Shown here: one piece after another, positions 36,625-46,847 of the stretch
Position numbering within the stretch: position 1 is the stretch's first letter
How the letters are laid out: each line of letters starts with the position of its first letter
Position numbers and translations under genes: made by a program
DNA from: Photobacterium malacitanum
GTDB taxonomy: Bacteria; Pseudomonadota; Gammaproteobacteria; Enterobacterales; Vibrionaceae
DNA: 64,000 nucleotides
Reading direction: 5' to 3'
NCBI RefSeq assembly: GCF_900185615.1
Contig: NZ_FYAK01000002.1
Span: 682,001-746,000, forward strand
The notes under the pieces: model-generated
Told to the model about the DNA's origin: nothing
Databases searched by the model: none
What the model saw: the letters and a program-made list of their open reading frames with translations, nothing else

Positions 36625-37365
36625 TTAGTGCATGTATAAACCGCCATTTACTGATAATGTTTCACCAGTAATATAGGCCGCAGCATCACTTGCTAAAAAG
36701 ACAACCGCTGCCGCAACTTCTTGTGGTTGCGCTAAGCGTTTCATTGGAATTTCTGCTTTAATTGACTCAAGTACTTCAGGTTTAATTGCTTCAACCATTG
36801 CTGTACCTGTGTAACCTGGGGCAATCGCATTTACCGTTACACCTGCACGAGCACCTTCAGCAGCAAGTGCTTTAGTAAAACCAATCATTCCCGCTTTTGC
36901 CGCTGAATAATTCGTTTGACCAAATTGACCTTTCAAACCGTTAACCGAAGTAATGTTAATAATGCGTGCATTACCGTGTTGGCACATTGAGTCAAACAAC
37001 GGCTGAGTAACATTAAATAAGCTATTAAGGTTAGTGTTAATCACATCGTTCCACTGCTCGGCAGTCATGCGTTTAAAAGTCGTATCTTTGGTAATTCCTG
37101 CGTTATTAACAAGAACATCAATATGACCTTCTTGCTCAAGTAGAGCAGTTAATGACTCTTTACAAAATGCAGTATCAACAACATCTAATGGCAATAATTT
37201 TACACATTCATCTGAATATTTATTTTCTTTCATCCACTCTTTCGCTGATTGCTCACTCTCTGGGTGATGAGTGGCAATAACACGAAAGCCAGCGTCAACT
37301 AAAGCCTGAGTAATTGAAGAACCGATACCACCTTTAGCGCCTGTCACTAATGCTACTTTTTTCAT
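36625..37365 (-). CDS. phaB: Acetoacetyl-CoA reductase
   Basis: A 246-residue short-chain dehydrogenase that reduces acetoacetyl-CoA to (R)-3-hydroxybutyryl-CoA with NADPH. TGAKGGIGSS is the nucleotide-binding motif, NNAG is near residue 90, and the catalytic Ser/Tyr/Lys are in ITSVNGL and NYSAAKAG. GGAG precedes the start. First gene of the pha operon, so the promoter should lie in the long gap up to moxR. Confidence 0.95.
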   Translation of the reverse strand: MKKVALVTGAKGGIGSSITQALVDAGFRVIATHHPESEQSAKEWMKENKYSDECVKLLPLDVVDTAFCKESLTALLEQEGHIDVLVNNAGITKDTTFKRMTAEQWNDVINTNLNSLFNVTQPLFDSMCQHGNARIINITSVNGLKGQFGQTNYSAAKAGMIGFTKALAAEGARAGVTVNAIAPGYTGTAMVEAIKPEVLESIKAEIPMKRLAQPQEVAAAVVFLASDAAAYITGETLSVNGGLYMH

Positions 37366-38055
37366 TTCTAAGGCTCCTTCCTTTGATCTTGCCGTACTTA
37401 TATAAATAAACGTTTTATCTGATATTTGTTCACACTAGCCTTACATTCTTAGAGCTGCTGTTTTACAGTCACTTCAATATAATACGTGATTATTACAAAC
37501 ACATTGCATATGGTGAACATAACAACACAGATGCATATTTATGGCAAGCAAAGGAATTAACATTTTCAGCGTTATCCCCCACCTTAATTAACAACTCAAT
37601 CAATAACAGTGAGAATAATTCATTTTATTAACATAAGTTTTTATTATTAAATGAATAAAAAAACCTAACAATACGAGTAATATCATGATCTTATACAGAT
37701 GCATGCATATTACCCTTTATGAGGAGTTAATAGAATGTTAACCAAAGGTTGCAGTTAAAAAATTCGCAGTAAGGAAGTGGTCGGATGACATAAAAAAAAT
37801 AGAGCGATTGCTATATCGGTACTTTATTTTGAAAAAATCGCAAAAATAGTAATAAATTATAAATTACCTCTCGAATATTGAATCTACTAATATTGCCCAA
37901 ATAATATTAACGGTAAGGATTTTGCAGTAATAAACATCGCTTTCACGCTGATTTTTTAAAAATTGTGGCGATAAAATGTGAACTTAATCAACTTTTAGCA
38001 GTCCGAAAAAAATTGTTTCATCGTAAGTATTTTGAATTTCAAAGGAAGTCTCGGT
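37366..38055. other. Long divergent intergenic region phaB / moxR
   Basis: About 690 AT-rich bases without a gene. Only tiny frames occur, such as a seven-codon one at 37735-37758 behind GAGGAG, which I do not call. The region must hold the promoters of both the pha operon (minus strand) and the moxR-bat operon (plus strand). I see no strong terminator or clear inverted repeat of operator type. Confidence 0.5.
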
Positions 38056-39012
38056 ATGTTAGCTAGTACATTTCAACGTCTAAATGGTTATCTTCAAAGC
38101 CAGGTTATCGGTCAGCCTAATTTAGTAAAACAACTCCTAATTGCTTTACTTGCTGATGGTCATATTCTTGTTGAAGGTCCTCCAGGATTAGCAAAAACAC
38201 GTGCTGTAAAAGTACTTGCTGATTGTATTGAAGGGGATTTTCATCGGATTCAATTTACGCCCGATCTATTACCTTCTGATTTAACAGGTACAGATATTTT
38301 CCGCCCAGAAACAGCTGAGTTTACTTTTCAACCAGGACCTATCTTTAATTCATTAGTACTTGCTGATGAAATTAACCGTGCGCCAGCAAAAGTGCAGGCT
38401 GCGATGCTAGAAGCAATGGCTGAAAAGCAAATTACAGCAGGCCGTAAAACCTATCCTTTGCCTGAATTATTTTTGGTAATGGCAACCCAAAACCCGATAG
38501 AGCAAGAAGGAACTTACCCATTACCTGAAGCACAATTAGATCGGTTTTTATTACAGCTCAATGTTGATTACCCAAATGCAGAAAGCGAACTTGAAATTCT
38601 TCGTCTTAATCGGGGTGAAGCATTAGGTGTTGCAGCTGCGGAACAAATTCATATAAGTCAAAAGGATATTTTTGCTGCACGTAAAGAAATCCTCAATATC
38701 CATATGGCTGATGATGTTGAGCATTATATTATTCGCTTAGTCATGGCGACCCGTGAGCCACATCGCTTTGGAGAGCAATTACAGTCTTGGTTACAGATGG
38801 GGGTGAGTCCACGTGCAACCTTAGCACTTGATCGTTGTGCACGTGCGCATGCTTGGTTAAGTGGCCGAGATTTTGTAACACCTGAAGATGTTCAAGTAAT
38901 GGCATATCCAGTACTACGTCACCGATTACTATTAAGCTATGAAGCACAAGCAGAAGGGATTGCTGCAGATCGTGTTATTGATACGCTTATTTCGCAGGTT
39001 GCTAGCTTATGA
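38056..39012 (+). CDS. MoxR-type AAA+ ATPase
   Basis: A 318-residue AAA+ chaperone-like ATPase. Walker A GPPGLAKT near residue 42, Walker B LVLADEINRAP near 105, sensor 1 ATQNPIEQEGTYPLPEAQLDRF region and the arginine-finger segment follow. ATG 38056 is chosen for AAGGAAG upstream; a TTG at 38032 would extend it. First gene of a six-gene operon with DUF58, DUF4381 and von Willebrand A proteins, the classical MoxR/Bat arrangement thought to remodel or insert cofactors in envelope proteins. Confidence 0.92.
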   Translation: MLASTFQRLNGYLQSQVIGQPNLVKQLLIALLADGHILVEGPPGLAKTRAVKVLADCIEGDFHRIQFTPDLLPSDLTGTDIFRPETAEFTFQPGPIFNSLVLADEINRAPAKVQAAMLEAMAEKQITAGRKTYPLPELFLVMATQNPIEQEGTYPLPEAQLDRFLLQLNVDYPNAESELEILRLNRGEALGVAAAEQIHISQKDIFAARKEILNIHMADDVEHYIIRLVMATREPHRFGEQLQSWLQMGVSPRATLALDRCARAHAWLSGRDFVTPEDVQVMAYPVLRHRLLLSYEAQAEGIAADRVIDTLISQVASL

Positions 39013-39959
39013 AATCAGCACACATCAACGTAGCGCTGCCACCCCATAGCGATGGCGTCAATGTGTGTCTTGCAGAGCTACTGCAATATAAAAATCAAGC
39101 TGTAAGATGGTTAGCACCTGCAAAAAGTATTTGGTCGCAGCTTAATGGACACCATCAAAGTCGCCATAAAGGGCGAGGAATGAATTTTTCAGAAGTTCGC
39201 CCTTATCAAGCGGGAGATGATATTCGTTCTATTGACTGGCGAGTGACGGCACGTACCGGAAAAACACATACTAAGCTGTTCACAGAAGAACGTGAACAGC
39301 CAATTATGCTGTTTATTGATATTAGCGCTAGTATGCAATTTGGCTCGCAGCTAATGCTTAAATCAGTCCAAGCTGCACATTTTGCCAGTTTACTCAGTTG
39401 GTTAGCTATCGATGAGCAAGATCGTATAGGCGCTGTTATTTATAACGGCATAAATACCATTGAATGCAAACCAACAGCGCGCCAACGAGGGCCATTACAT
39501 ATTATAAACGCGTTAATTTCAGCCCAGCAGGATGCATTAAAAGCACTTGATCATTGTAATAATGACGGCTTCTCAACGGCATTAAAACGCTTACATTATC
39601 TTTGTCCTAAAGGCAGTGAAATTATTGTTATCAGTGATTTTTATCCTTTAAAAGCAACAGATAAACGCCGTTTAAGCCAACTTCGTCAGCATAATCGAAT
39701 CCAATTTGTCCAAATTTATGATCCACTTGAACAAGGGCAAACACAATTTCGAGGCTATGAACATGTTACCGATAACCAACAATCAGCATGGCTGGACTTT
39801 TCGGCTAAAAAAACGCGTGACTCATTAAGCGCACAATATCAACACCACCAGAATTTTATTACTGAAATGGCAACTTCACTTGCTATACCATTGCATACGC
39901 TGTCAGCGGCGCAACCGTTATTGCAGCAGCTTGGCGCTCACTCTCAAGGGATAAGGTAA
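39009..39959 (+). CDS. DUF58 domain protein of the Bat operon
   Basis: A 316-residue cytoplasmic protein. The DUF58 signature GRGMNFSEVRPYQAGDDIRSIDW is present (RPYQ-GDD-RSIDW), followed by a VWA-like fold with a MIDAS-type DISAS (DxSxS). It overlaps the moxR stop by four bases. DUF58 proteins accompany MoxR ATPases and are believed to act as their partner or adaptor. Confidence 0.9.
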   Translation: MKSAHINVALPPHSDGVNVCLAELLQYKNQAVRWLAPAKSIWSQLNGHHQSRHKGRGMNFSEVRPYQAGDDIRSIDWRVTARTGKTHTKLFTEEREQPIMLFIDISASMQFGSQLMLKSVQAAHFASLLSWLAIDEQDRIGAVIYNGINTIECKPTARQRGPLHIINALISAQQDALKALDHCNNDGFSTALKRLHYLCPKGSEIIVISDFYPLKATDKRRLSQLRQHNRIQFVQIYDPLEQGQTQFRGYEHVTDNQQSAWLDFSAKKTRDSLSAQYQHHQNFITEMATSLAIPLHTLSAAQPLLQQLGAHSQGIR

Positions 39960-40480
39960 TGACACAACCGACTTCACCCACATTACCATTAGCTGATATT
40001 CACCTTCACTCTGCCCCAAGTTATTGGCCACTGCCATGGGGATGGTGGGTTGTGGTTATTTTGACCCTTGTCGTCATTGCTGGTGCGATCTATCAATATC
40101 GCCGCCATCATCAGCGCTCAGCAGCAAAGCAAGAAGCAATAAACATTCTAAAAACCTTGCAACCACAAGCAGGTTTGACAGCAATCAACACCTTATTGAA
40201 ACAAGCAGCATTGAGCTATTTTCCTCGTTCAGCAGTTGCTCCATTAACAGGCATGCAATGGTTAGCATTTCTTGACCACTGTTTACCTGCTAAATTTCAA
40301 GGATTTGTTGATAAACAGCCGCTATGGCAACAAGGGCTATTCTCCCCTACACCATTAACTGCGGAGCAATTTAACGATTGTCGACAGCAAGCATTATTAT
40401 GGCTACAACATGCGCTGCCAACTAAAGCCAACAGTCATGATGGCAATAGTATGATCACCAAGGAGTCATCCCATGTTTGA
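39959..40480 (+). CDS. DUF4381 membrane protein of the Bat operon
   Basis: A 173-residue protein with one membrane segment near residues 25-43 (WWVVVILTLVVIAGAIYQY) and a cytoplasmic part of about 125 residues. The PLADIHLHSAPSYWPLPWGWW start is the DUF4381 hallmark (in pieces). Its start overlaps the stop of the DUF58 gene by one base. A fixed member of MoxR/Bat operons in proteobacteria; activity unknown. Confidence 0.85.
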   Translation: MTQPTSPTLPLADIHLHSAPSYWPLPWGWWVVVILTLVVIAGAIYQYRRHHQRSAAKQEAINILKTLQPQAGLTAINTLLKQAALSYFPRSAVAPLTGMQWLAFLDHCLPAKFQGFVDKQPLWQQGLFSPTPLTAEQFNDCRQQALLWLQHALPTKANSHDGNSMITKESSHV

Positions 40481-41438
40481 GTTTGTATGGCTATGGGCCT
40501 GGGCTTTATTACCCTTAGCATGGTTAGTGTATCGATTTAGTAAACCTGTCGCGCAACCTGCAGCCATTCATCTGCCACAGTTGCCACAAGGTGTAGGTCA
40601 GCAACAGCCGAGTTCGATTATTCGTAAAGTGCTAATGACATTGGTCTGGGTAAGTTTAGTTTGTGCGGTTGCACGTCCAGTGTGGTATGGCGATCCGATT
40701 GAAATCAAACCTGAACACCGCGATATGTTATTGGCGGTTGATCTATCAGGATCGATGGCGATCCCCGATATGGTGACGAAAGATGGTCAAAGTATCGATC
40801 GTCTGACAGCGGTAAAACATGTGTTATCTGATTTTATTGCTAAACGTAAAGGTGACCGACTCGGGCTGGTCGTTTTTGCGGATCATGGTTACTTACAAAC
40901 ACCGTTAACCTTTGATCGTAAAACCGTTGAACAGCAACTTAATCGCACCGTATTAGGCTTAATTGGTCAAAGTACTGCGATTGGCGAAGGGCTCGGTGTT
41001 GCTACCAAAACCTTTATTGATAGCAAAGCACCACAACGCGTGATTATTTTACTCAGTGATGGCGGTAATACCTCCGGTGTTATTGGGCCGATTGAAGCTG
41101 CAAAACTGGCAAAAGAAAGCGGGGTTAAGATTTATACTGTCGGCATTGGTGCAGATAAAATGATCCAAAAAGGTTTCTTTGGCGATCGAGTGGTGAACCC
41201 GTCTTCTGATCTGGATGAAAAGACATTAAGTAAAATCGCCTCAATGACAGGTGGTGAATATTTCCGTGCTCGAAACCCACAACAACTTGCAAAAATTTAT
41301 GATGTTATTAACAAGCTTCAACCAGTGAATAATGCCCAACAAACTTGGCGACCACGTGATGAATTATTCCGTTATCCATTGGCATTTGCATTACTGTTAT
41401 CTGTTGTTATCGCTTTCATGAGGAAACGTCATGGCTGA
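40473..41438 (+). CDS. batA: BatA-type von Willebrand A membrane protein
   Basis: A 321-residue inner membrane protein with N-terminal membrane segments near residues 5-20 and 55-70, a VWA domain with intact MIDAS motif DLSGSMA near residue 90 and LSDGGNTSG near 190, and a C-terminal membrane helix before the basic tail. It overlaps its neighbours at both ends. The MIDAS suggests metal-dependent protein binding, probably on the periplasmic face. Confidence 0.9.
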   Translation: MFEFVWLWAWALLPLAWLVYRFSKPVAQPAAIHLPQLPQGVGQQQPSSIIRKVLMTLVWVSLVCAVARPVWYGDPIEIKPEHRDMLLAVDLSGSMAIPDMVTKDGQSIDRLTAVKHVLSDFIAKRKGDRLGLVVFADHGYLQTPLTFDRKTVEQQLNRTVLGLIGQSTAIGEGLGVATKTFIDSKAPQRVIILLSDGGNTSGVIGPIEAAKLAKESGVKIYTVGIGADKMIQKGFFGDRVVNPSSDLDEKTLSKIASMTGGEYFRARNPQQLAKIYDVINKLQPVNNAQQTWRPRDELFRYPLAFALLLSVVIAFMRKRHG

Positions 41439-43437
41439 TTTTACCTTTATGCACCCGCAATGGTTTGCAGCGTTAATTCCCTTGATCATTGTTCTGCCGT
41501 GGTTAAAAGGCAAAGCACAACATTCAGGCTTAATTGCGCCTCACCTTGCTCAAAAATTGGGGCTGGCTCAACAGCAACCGAAACGATGGCCGCTCGCTTT
41601 ATTAGCGCTCGGTTGGTTGATTGCCGTTATTGCAATGGCTGGACCGAGCTGGCAAAAAGTCAAACTCCCCGCCTATAACCTTAGTGGTGCACGGGTACTT
41701 GTGATGAATATGTCGCAGTCAATGTATGCCACTGACATTAAGCCTAATCGCTTAACTCAAGAAAGGTTTAAGGCATTAGATATGTTACCAGGCTGGAAAG
41801 AAGGCAGTACCGGATTAGTCGCTTTCGCAGGTGATGGCTATGAAGTAAGCCCGTTAACCACTGATAGCAGTACCCTACGTAATTTGATTCCAAGCTTATC
41901 ACCCGATGTGATGCCTATCGCCGGTAATAATGCAGCTAAGGGGATCGCAGAAGCAATACGGTTACTCAAGCAAGCAGGTCATAATAGCGGTGACATTATA
42001 TTAATGACTGACGGTATGACCAAAGCTGTTGCTCAACAAGCATTGGCAGAGTTGAAAGGGACTCATTACCGCGTTTCTATTCTTGCCATGGGAACCGTTG
42101 AAGGTGCGCCGATCATGCTTCCCAATGGCAGCTTGCTGTCTGAAAATGGCACTCCAGTAATGAATAAAATTGATATCAATACCCTGATGTCGATTACTGA
42201 TAGTACTGGTGGCATCTTACAAATGGCACAAACGACCGATAATGATGTTAATGCGATTGTGAGCTTCACCGCTAAACCATTAGCAAGCGGTCAAAAAGGC
42301 CATGAAAAAGAGTTACAAGAACGCTTAAATGGTGGCTTTTGGTTAATTCTACCTTTGTTATTATTAGCGCTACTTGGGTTTCGTCGTGGCATTGTTTTAG
42401 CTGCGATGTTTGTTTTATTGCCAATTGATCATGCTCAAGCAAGCCCATGGGTCAATACTAACCGTCAAGCTTATGAAACCTTCACTGATGGTAACTTTAA
42501 AAAAGCAGCGCAAGATTTTACCGCGCCACAATGGAAAGGTATTGCTGAATATAAAGCCCAGCAATATGACCAAGCAATAGCGACATTAAAACCGCTCAAA
42601 GATCCAACATCACAATACAACTTAGGTAATGCCTATGCTCAAAAAGGTGATTATAAACAAGCTATTGAAACTTATCAGGCAGTGTTAAAGCAGCAACCTG
42701 ATTTTGCTGATGCGAAAAAAAACTTAGCCATTGTTGAACAAGCTCAAAAGCAGCAGCAAAAAAAGGACAAATCAGGAAAGCAAGGCAACAAAGACCAGCA
42801 GCAACAAGGTCAGCAAGGCAACAAAGACCAGCAACAACAAGGTCAGCAAGGCAACAAAGACCAGCAGCAACAAGGTCAGCAAGGTAACAAAGACCAGCAG
42901 CAACAAGGTCAGCAAGGTAACAAAGACCAGCAGCAACAAGGTCAGCAAGGTAACAAAGACCAGCAGCAACAAGGTCAGCAAGGTAACAAAGACCAGCAGC
43001 AACAAGGTCAGCAAGGTAACAAAGACCAGCAGCAACAAGGTCAGCAAGGTAACAAAGACCAGCAGCAACAAGGTCAGCAAGGTAACAAAGACCAGCAGCA
43101 ACAAGGTCAGCAAGGTAACAAAGACCAGCAACAATCAATGAGTCAAGCTGAGAAAAAACAGCAAGCGAAGGATAATGTACAACAGGCATTGAGCCAGCAA
43201 GCGCAACAGCAAAAACAAGATCAGCAAGACGGTAACAAAGACGGTAACCAACCGTCAGCAGTAACAATGCAGCAAGGAAAGCCAAATGGTGACCAGCAAC
43301 AAGTGCTTTCAGTAAGTAACCCTATATTGAAAAAACTTGAGCAAGTTCCAGACGATACAGCAGAGTTAATTCGCGCTCAATTAATGTTGCAAGCACAGCA
43401 AAGAGCTGAACAGCAACAAAGTAATAAATCATGGTAA
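41431..43437 (+). CDS. batB: BatB/BatC-like VWA-TPR protein with Gln-rich repeats
   Basis: A 668-residue protein: two N-terminal membrane segments, a VWA domain (residues about 85-280), further membrane segments near 305-335, then a TPR region (YNLGNAYAQKGDYKQAIETY, near residue 395) and a hydrophilic Gln/Lys/Asp-rich tail. In the MIDAS position the sequence is MNMSQSM where DxSxS is expected, so the first metal-binding Asp is Asn. The tail contains ten exact 11-residue repeats GNKDQQQQGQQ plus a partial one. The gene combines what are separate BatB and BatC proteins in some bacteria. Confidence 0.9.
   Translation: MADFTFMHPQWFAALIPLIIVLPWLKGKAQHSGLIAPHLAQKLGLAQQQPKRWPLALLALGWLIAVIAMAGPSWQKVKLPAYNLSGARVLVMNMSQSMYATDIKPNRLTQERFKALDMLPGWKEGSTGLVAFAGDGYEVSPLTTDSSTLRNLIPSLSPDVMPIAGNNAAKGIAEAIRLLKQAGHNSGDIILMTDGMTKAVAQQALAELKGTHYRVSILAMGTVEGAPIMLPNGSLLSENGTPVMNKIDINTLMSITDSTGGILQMAQTTDNDVNAIVSFTAKPLASGQKGHEKELQERLNGGFWLILPLLLLALLGFRRGIVLAAMFVLLPIDHAQASPWVNTNRQAYETFTDGNFKKAAQDFTAPQWKGIAEYKAQQYDQAIATLKPLKDPTSQYNLGNAYAQKGDYKQAIETYQAVLKQQPDFADAKKNLAIVEQAQKQQQKKDKSGKQGNKDQQQQGQQGNKDQQQQGQQGNKDQQQQGQQGNKDQQQQGQQGNKDQQQQGQQGNKDQQQQGQQGNKDQQQQGQQGNKDQQQQGQQGNKDQQQQGQQGNKDQQQQGQQGNKDQQQSMSQAEKKQQAKDNVQQALSQQAQQQKQDQQDGNKDGNQPSAVTMQQGKPNGDQQQVLSVSNPILKKLEQVPDDTAELIRAQLMLQAQQRAEQQQSNKSW
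42784..43133 (+). repeat. 33-bp minisatellite within batB, ten units plus a partial
   Basis: Units start every 33 bases from 42784 through 43081, with a partial unit at 43114. Each encodes GNKDQQQQGQQ. The first three units use GGC for the leading glycine and later ones GGT; unit 2 has CAACAACAA where the others have CAGCAACAA. Because the unit is a multiple of three, all six frames stay open across the array, which explains the long frames on the other strand. Confidence 0.95.
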
Positions 43438-43444
43438 TAGAGAA

Positions 43445-45130
43445 ATGAGAATGTCAGTAAATCAAACAAATTGGGCTAAAAAGTGCCTCTCGCCATGGTT
43501 ATTACTTCTAACCATGGCGATGGCATTATTGCCACTACAAGCAATGGCTGCCCAAGCAGAAGCGACGGTGTCTAAAAATGTTGTCGCTGTAAATCAAGTG
43601 TTTCAATTATCAGTATCCGTTGATACTGCTATCAACCCTGATAGCGTCGATTTTAGTGTATTGAGCCCTGATTTTGCCTATGGTCAACCAAGTGTCAGTA
43701 GCTCGACATCATTAATTAACGGCACTATGTCACGTAGCACTACTTGGACAATCGCTATTGCGGCTAAAAAGGTTGGTACTACAACAATACCTGCTTTTAA
43801 GATTGGTAGTTCGCAAACAACACCAATTACCATTACAGTCCTCAAAGGTAGTCAAAAAAATAATGCTGCCAATACCGATCAATCTAATGTTCGTATAACG
43901 GCTGAAATTGATAAAAATACGCTCTATGTCGGCGAAAGTATTAATTATCGAGTTAAGATTTTCATTGGTGAGCAACTGTCTCAGGCTTCATTAAGCGCAC
44001 CTTCTGGTGATGGATTAGCGGTTTCACAAGTAGGACAAGATGCGCAAAATAATATCGTCCAAAATGGTCGTCGATATTTAGTGATCACTCGTAACTATCA
44101 ACTTACGGCGCAAAAAGCAGGTAACATCGTTATTCATGGGTCAACGTTCAGTGGCAGTGCTGTTCGTGGAGCCAACGGTTTTAGCTCTGGCATTACAGTA
44201 CCCGTCAATAAAAATGCAAGAGATATTAGCTTAACGATCAAGCCAAAACCTGCAGATTACAAAGGGCTATGGCTACCTACGCCTGATTTACAATTACAAC
44301 AAACATGGCAACCTCAGGTTTCTAACCAAAACGAAATTACCACAAAGGTCGGTGAGCCAATAACACGTACTATTACCTTGCGCATTAAAGATGTCGCTCA
44401 AAGTAATATACCAAATATCAACCTTACCTATCCTGATACGGTACGTATTTACAATGAAAAACCTGAATACCGTACTGAAAATGGCTACAGTGTGATGATC
44501 TTAAAACAAGTCATTATTCCTCGCCAAGCGGGTAATGTAGCCCTACCACCACTTGCAATTAATTGGTGGAATACTACTACAGCTAAGCAGCAGCAAAGTG
44601 AAATAAAAGGCTTAACACTAAATGTAACGGCTGATCCAACCGCAAATAGTCACTTTGCACCACCAGCAGCCACGGCTACGCCACCAACGACGGCTGCTAC
44701 CCAGCCAATAAAAACGTTAGTCTCTGCCGGTATATGGCCATGGACAACACTGGTGTTTGCTATTTTATGGCTAATCACATTGGTATTATTGGTTAAAAAG
44801 CGTCAGCAACCCATGGTTACAACTGCAATCGCTACAACGCAAAATCCAGATATCGCTACTGCACTTGAAACAGCGATTAATAATAACGATCCAATTAAAG
44901 TTCAAACTTATTATCAGCAATGGCGCCAACAGCAACAGTCGCAGCTTACGAGCCAACCACAATTGTTACAGCAGCTTGATAATGAAGTAAAAGCAATGAT
45001 GGCAACGCATTATTCACCACTTGAGAATCAGTGGAATAATCAAACATTGTTGACATTATTAGCCCAAGCCAAACAATTAAAGACAATAAAACATACGTCA
45101 AAAACATTGACGAGCCTAGATCCTCAATAA
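43445..45130 (+). CDS. batD: BatD-family membrane protein
   Basis: A 561-residue protein with a signal peptide ending near AMAAQ, a long beta-rich periplasmic part (BatD repeats around residues 40-400), and a membrane helix near residue 430-455 (WTTLVFAILWLITLVLLV) before a Gln-rich cytoplasmic tail. BatD proteins are the last member of Bacteroides-aerotolerance operons. Seven bases separate it from batB. A perfect hairpin follows. Confidence 0.88.
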   Translation: MRMSVNQTNWAKKCLSPWLLLLTMAMALLPLQAMAAQAEATVSKNVVAVNQVFQLSVSVDTAINPDSVDFSVLSPDFAYGQPSVSSSTSLINGTMSRSTTWTIAIAAKKVGTTTIPAFKIGSSQTTPITITVLKGSQKNNAANTDQSNVRITAEIDKNTLYVGESINYRVKIFIGEQLSQASLSAPSGDGLAVSQVGQDAQNNIVQNGRRYLVITRNYQLTAQKAGNIVIHGSTFSGSAVRGANGFSSGITVPVNKNARDISLTIKPKPADYKGLWLPTPDLQLQQTWQPQVSNQNEITTKVGEPITRTITLRIKDVAQSNIPNINLTYPDTVRIYNEKPEYRTENGYSVMILKQVIIPRQAGNVALPPLAINWWNTTTAKQQQSEIKGLTLNVTADPTANSHFAPPAATATPPTTAATQPIKTLVSAGIWPWTTLVFAILWLITLVLLVKKRQQPMVTTAIATTQNPDIATALETAINNNDPIKVQTYYQQWRQQQQSQLTSQPQLLQQLDNEVKAMMATHYSPLENQWNNQTLLTLLAQAKQLKTIKHTSKTLTSLDPQ

Positions 45131-45524
45131 CACCACGGCTGATGAGGCTATATTAATAGCCTCATCAATCCCGCCATCATTCATCACTCATTCCCGCAAA
45201 AGTCCCCCCAATATTCACCCACCACCTGTAACAAAATGTAACCAAACCTTACATTGGTTACTATTTAGAATAAAAATCCCCTCTCAGTCAGATCACAGTT
45301 GTACCTTGCATCTTTATTCATATTTTTTATTTACGTGACACATCGCAATAAAAATGCTCATTTTGATATTTAAATGTGACCGTAACGTAATAATATTTGT
45401 TAAAAAATAGCAATAACTATGCTTATTAAAAGAATACTGGCTATTTGAAACAGATCCTGTTAAAAAATGTTTCTGTTACAAAATATAAAACTCTAAACAC
45501 AACAATAAAAATGCAGGATCAACT
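45131..45524. other. Intergenic region batD / sstT
   Basis: About 394 bases without a gene. A perfect 12-bp hairpin lies at 45140-45167 just after batD. The remainder is AT-rich and should include the sstT promoter. A half-palindrome AACAG-ATC-CTGTT is at about 45450. Nothing else stands out. Confidence 0.5.
45140..45167 (+). terminator. Hairpin after batD
   Basis: TGATGAGGCTAT-ATTA-ATAGCCTCATCA, a perfect 12-bp stem with a four-base loop, 10 bases after the batD stop. No T run follows, so termination efficiency is unclear. Confidence 0.6.
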
Positions 45525-46766
45525 ATGAGTCAATCACAACCATTTCTTGCCAGGGTCGCTAATGGCAGCTTAGTTATACAAATATTAATCGGTATTGTGG
45601 CGGGTGTTGCTTTAGCCGTTATTTCTCCCTCTTCAGCACTAAATATTAGTTTTTTAGGTGGGTTATTTGTTGCCGCATTAAAAGCGGTTGCCCCTATATT
45701 GGTATTTATTTTGGTGGCATCATCGATTGCTAATCAAAAAAAAGGGACTCATACCAATATGAAGCCAATTATTTTCCTTTATTTATTAGGAACATTATTG
45801 GCAGCTTTTACCGCTGTAGCAATGAGCTTTCTTTTTCCAACCACTTTAACGCTCGTTACTAATACAACCTCAATTGCACCACCGGAAGGGATTGCTGAAG
45901 TTATTAATTCCTTGTTTTTTAAGATTGTTGATAATCCAATCAATGCCTTAATGACAGGTAACTTTATTGGTATTTTAGCCTGGGCTATCGCACTTGGTTT
46001 TTCGTTACACCAAGCAAGCGATGCAACGAAGCAAGTTTTCCAAGATATGTCTGATGGCGTAACACTGATAGTACGCTTCATTATTCGTCTTGCACCCATT
46101 GGTATTTTTGGTCTTGTTGCTCATACCTTTGCTCAAACAGGCTTTACGGCATTATTAGGTTATGCGCATTTATTAGCTGTATTACTTGGTTCAATGGCAA
46201 TTATCGCATTAGTTGTTAACCCTATTATTGTATTTGCTAAAATCAAAGCTAACCCTTACCCACTGGTTTTCCGCTGTATTCGTGAAAGTGGTATTACTGC
46301 CTTCTTTACCCGTAGCTCAGCGGCAAATATTCCAGTCAACATGCGCTTATGTAAAGATCTGAATCTACACGAAGATACTTACTCAGTTTCGATCCCTTTA
46401 GGGGCGACGATTAATATGGGTGGTGCGGCAATTACCATCACTATTTTAACTTTGGCAGCTGTGCATACATTAGGCATTGAAGTTGATCTTGCAACAGCAG
46501 TATTACTGAGTGTGGTTGCAGCCGTTTCTGCATGTGGTGCATCAGGCGTTGCCGGTGGCTCATTGCTATTAATTCCATTAGCAGCAAGCTTATTCGGTAT
46601 TCCAAATGAAGTTGCGATGCAAGTTGTTGCGGTAGGCTTTATTATTGGTGTTATTCAAGACTCAGCAGAAACAGCGCTTAACAGTTCAACGGATGTGGTA
46701 TTTACTGCCGCAGCATGCCTTGCAGCAGAGCGTAAACAAGCAAAAGTACTCCTACAAAAATCATAA
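45525..46766 (+). CDS. sstT: Serine/threonine:Na+ symporter
   Basis: A 413-residue inner membrane carrier of the dicarboxylate/amino acid:cation symporter family. It resembles SstT along its length: [18 protein letters not shown] at the start, [12 protein letters not shown] near residue 265, the substrate/sodium-binding [10 protein letters not shown] near 290, and the [15 protein letters not shown] hairpin near 325. It imports L-serine and L-threonine with sodium. Monocistronic, with a strong terminator after it. Confidence 0.94.
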   Translation: MSQSQPFLARVANGSLVIQILIGIVAGVALAVISPSSALNISFLGGLFVAALKAVAPILVFILVASSIANQKKGTHTNMKPIIFLYLLGTLLAAFTAVAMSFLFPTTLTLVTNTTSIAPPEGIAEVINSLFFKIVDNPINALMTGNFIGILAWAIALGFSLHQASDATKQVFQDMSDGVTLIVRFIIRLAPIGIFGLVAHTFAQTGFTALLGYAHLLAVLLGSMAIIALVVNPIIVFAKIKANPYPLVFRCIRESGITAFFTRSSAANIPVNMRLCKDLNLHEDTYSVSIPLGATINMGGAAITITILTLAAVHTLGIEVDLATAVLLSVVAAVSACGASGVAGGSLLLIPLAASLFGIPNEVAMQVVAVGFIIGVIQDSAETALNSSTDVVFTAAACLAAERKQAKVLLQKS

Positions 46767-46800
46767 GTACATTGCTAACAATATAACAACACAACATAAC

Positions 46801-46830
46801 AATGCGGCCATCATTAGATGGCCGCATTTT
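46801..46830. terminator. Terminator after sstT
   Basis: AATGCGGCCATC-ATTA-GATGGCCGCATT, perfect 12-bp stem followed by TTTTT on the plus strand. Confidence 0.93.
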
Positions 46831-46847
46831 TTATAACACCGTGGTAA

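Noticed and set aside
37735..37758. Seven-codon peptide behind GAGGAG upstream of moxR
   Set aside because: Too short to support without conservation data, though the ribosome site is good.
42662..43285. Long minus-strand and alternative-frame ORFs across the batB repeats
   Set aside because: The 33-bp unit keeps all frames open. The apparent repeats LADLVAAGLCY and LLLVFVTLLT are artefacts of that periodicity.
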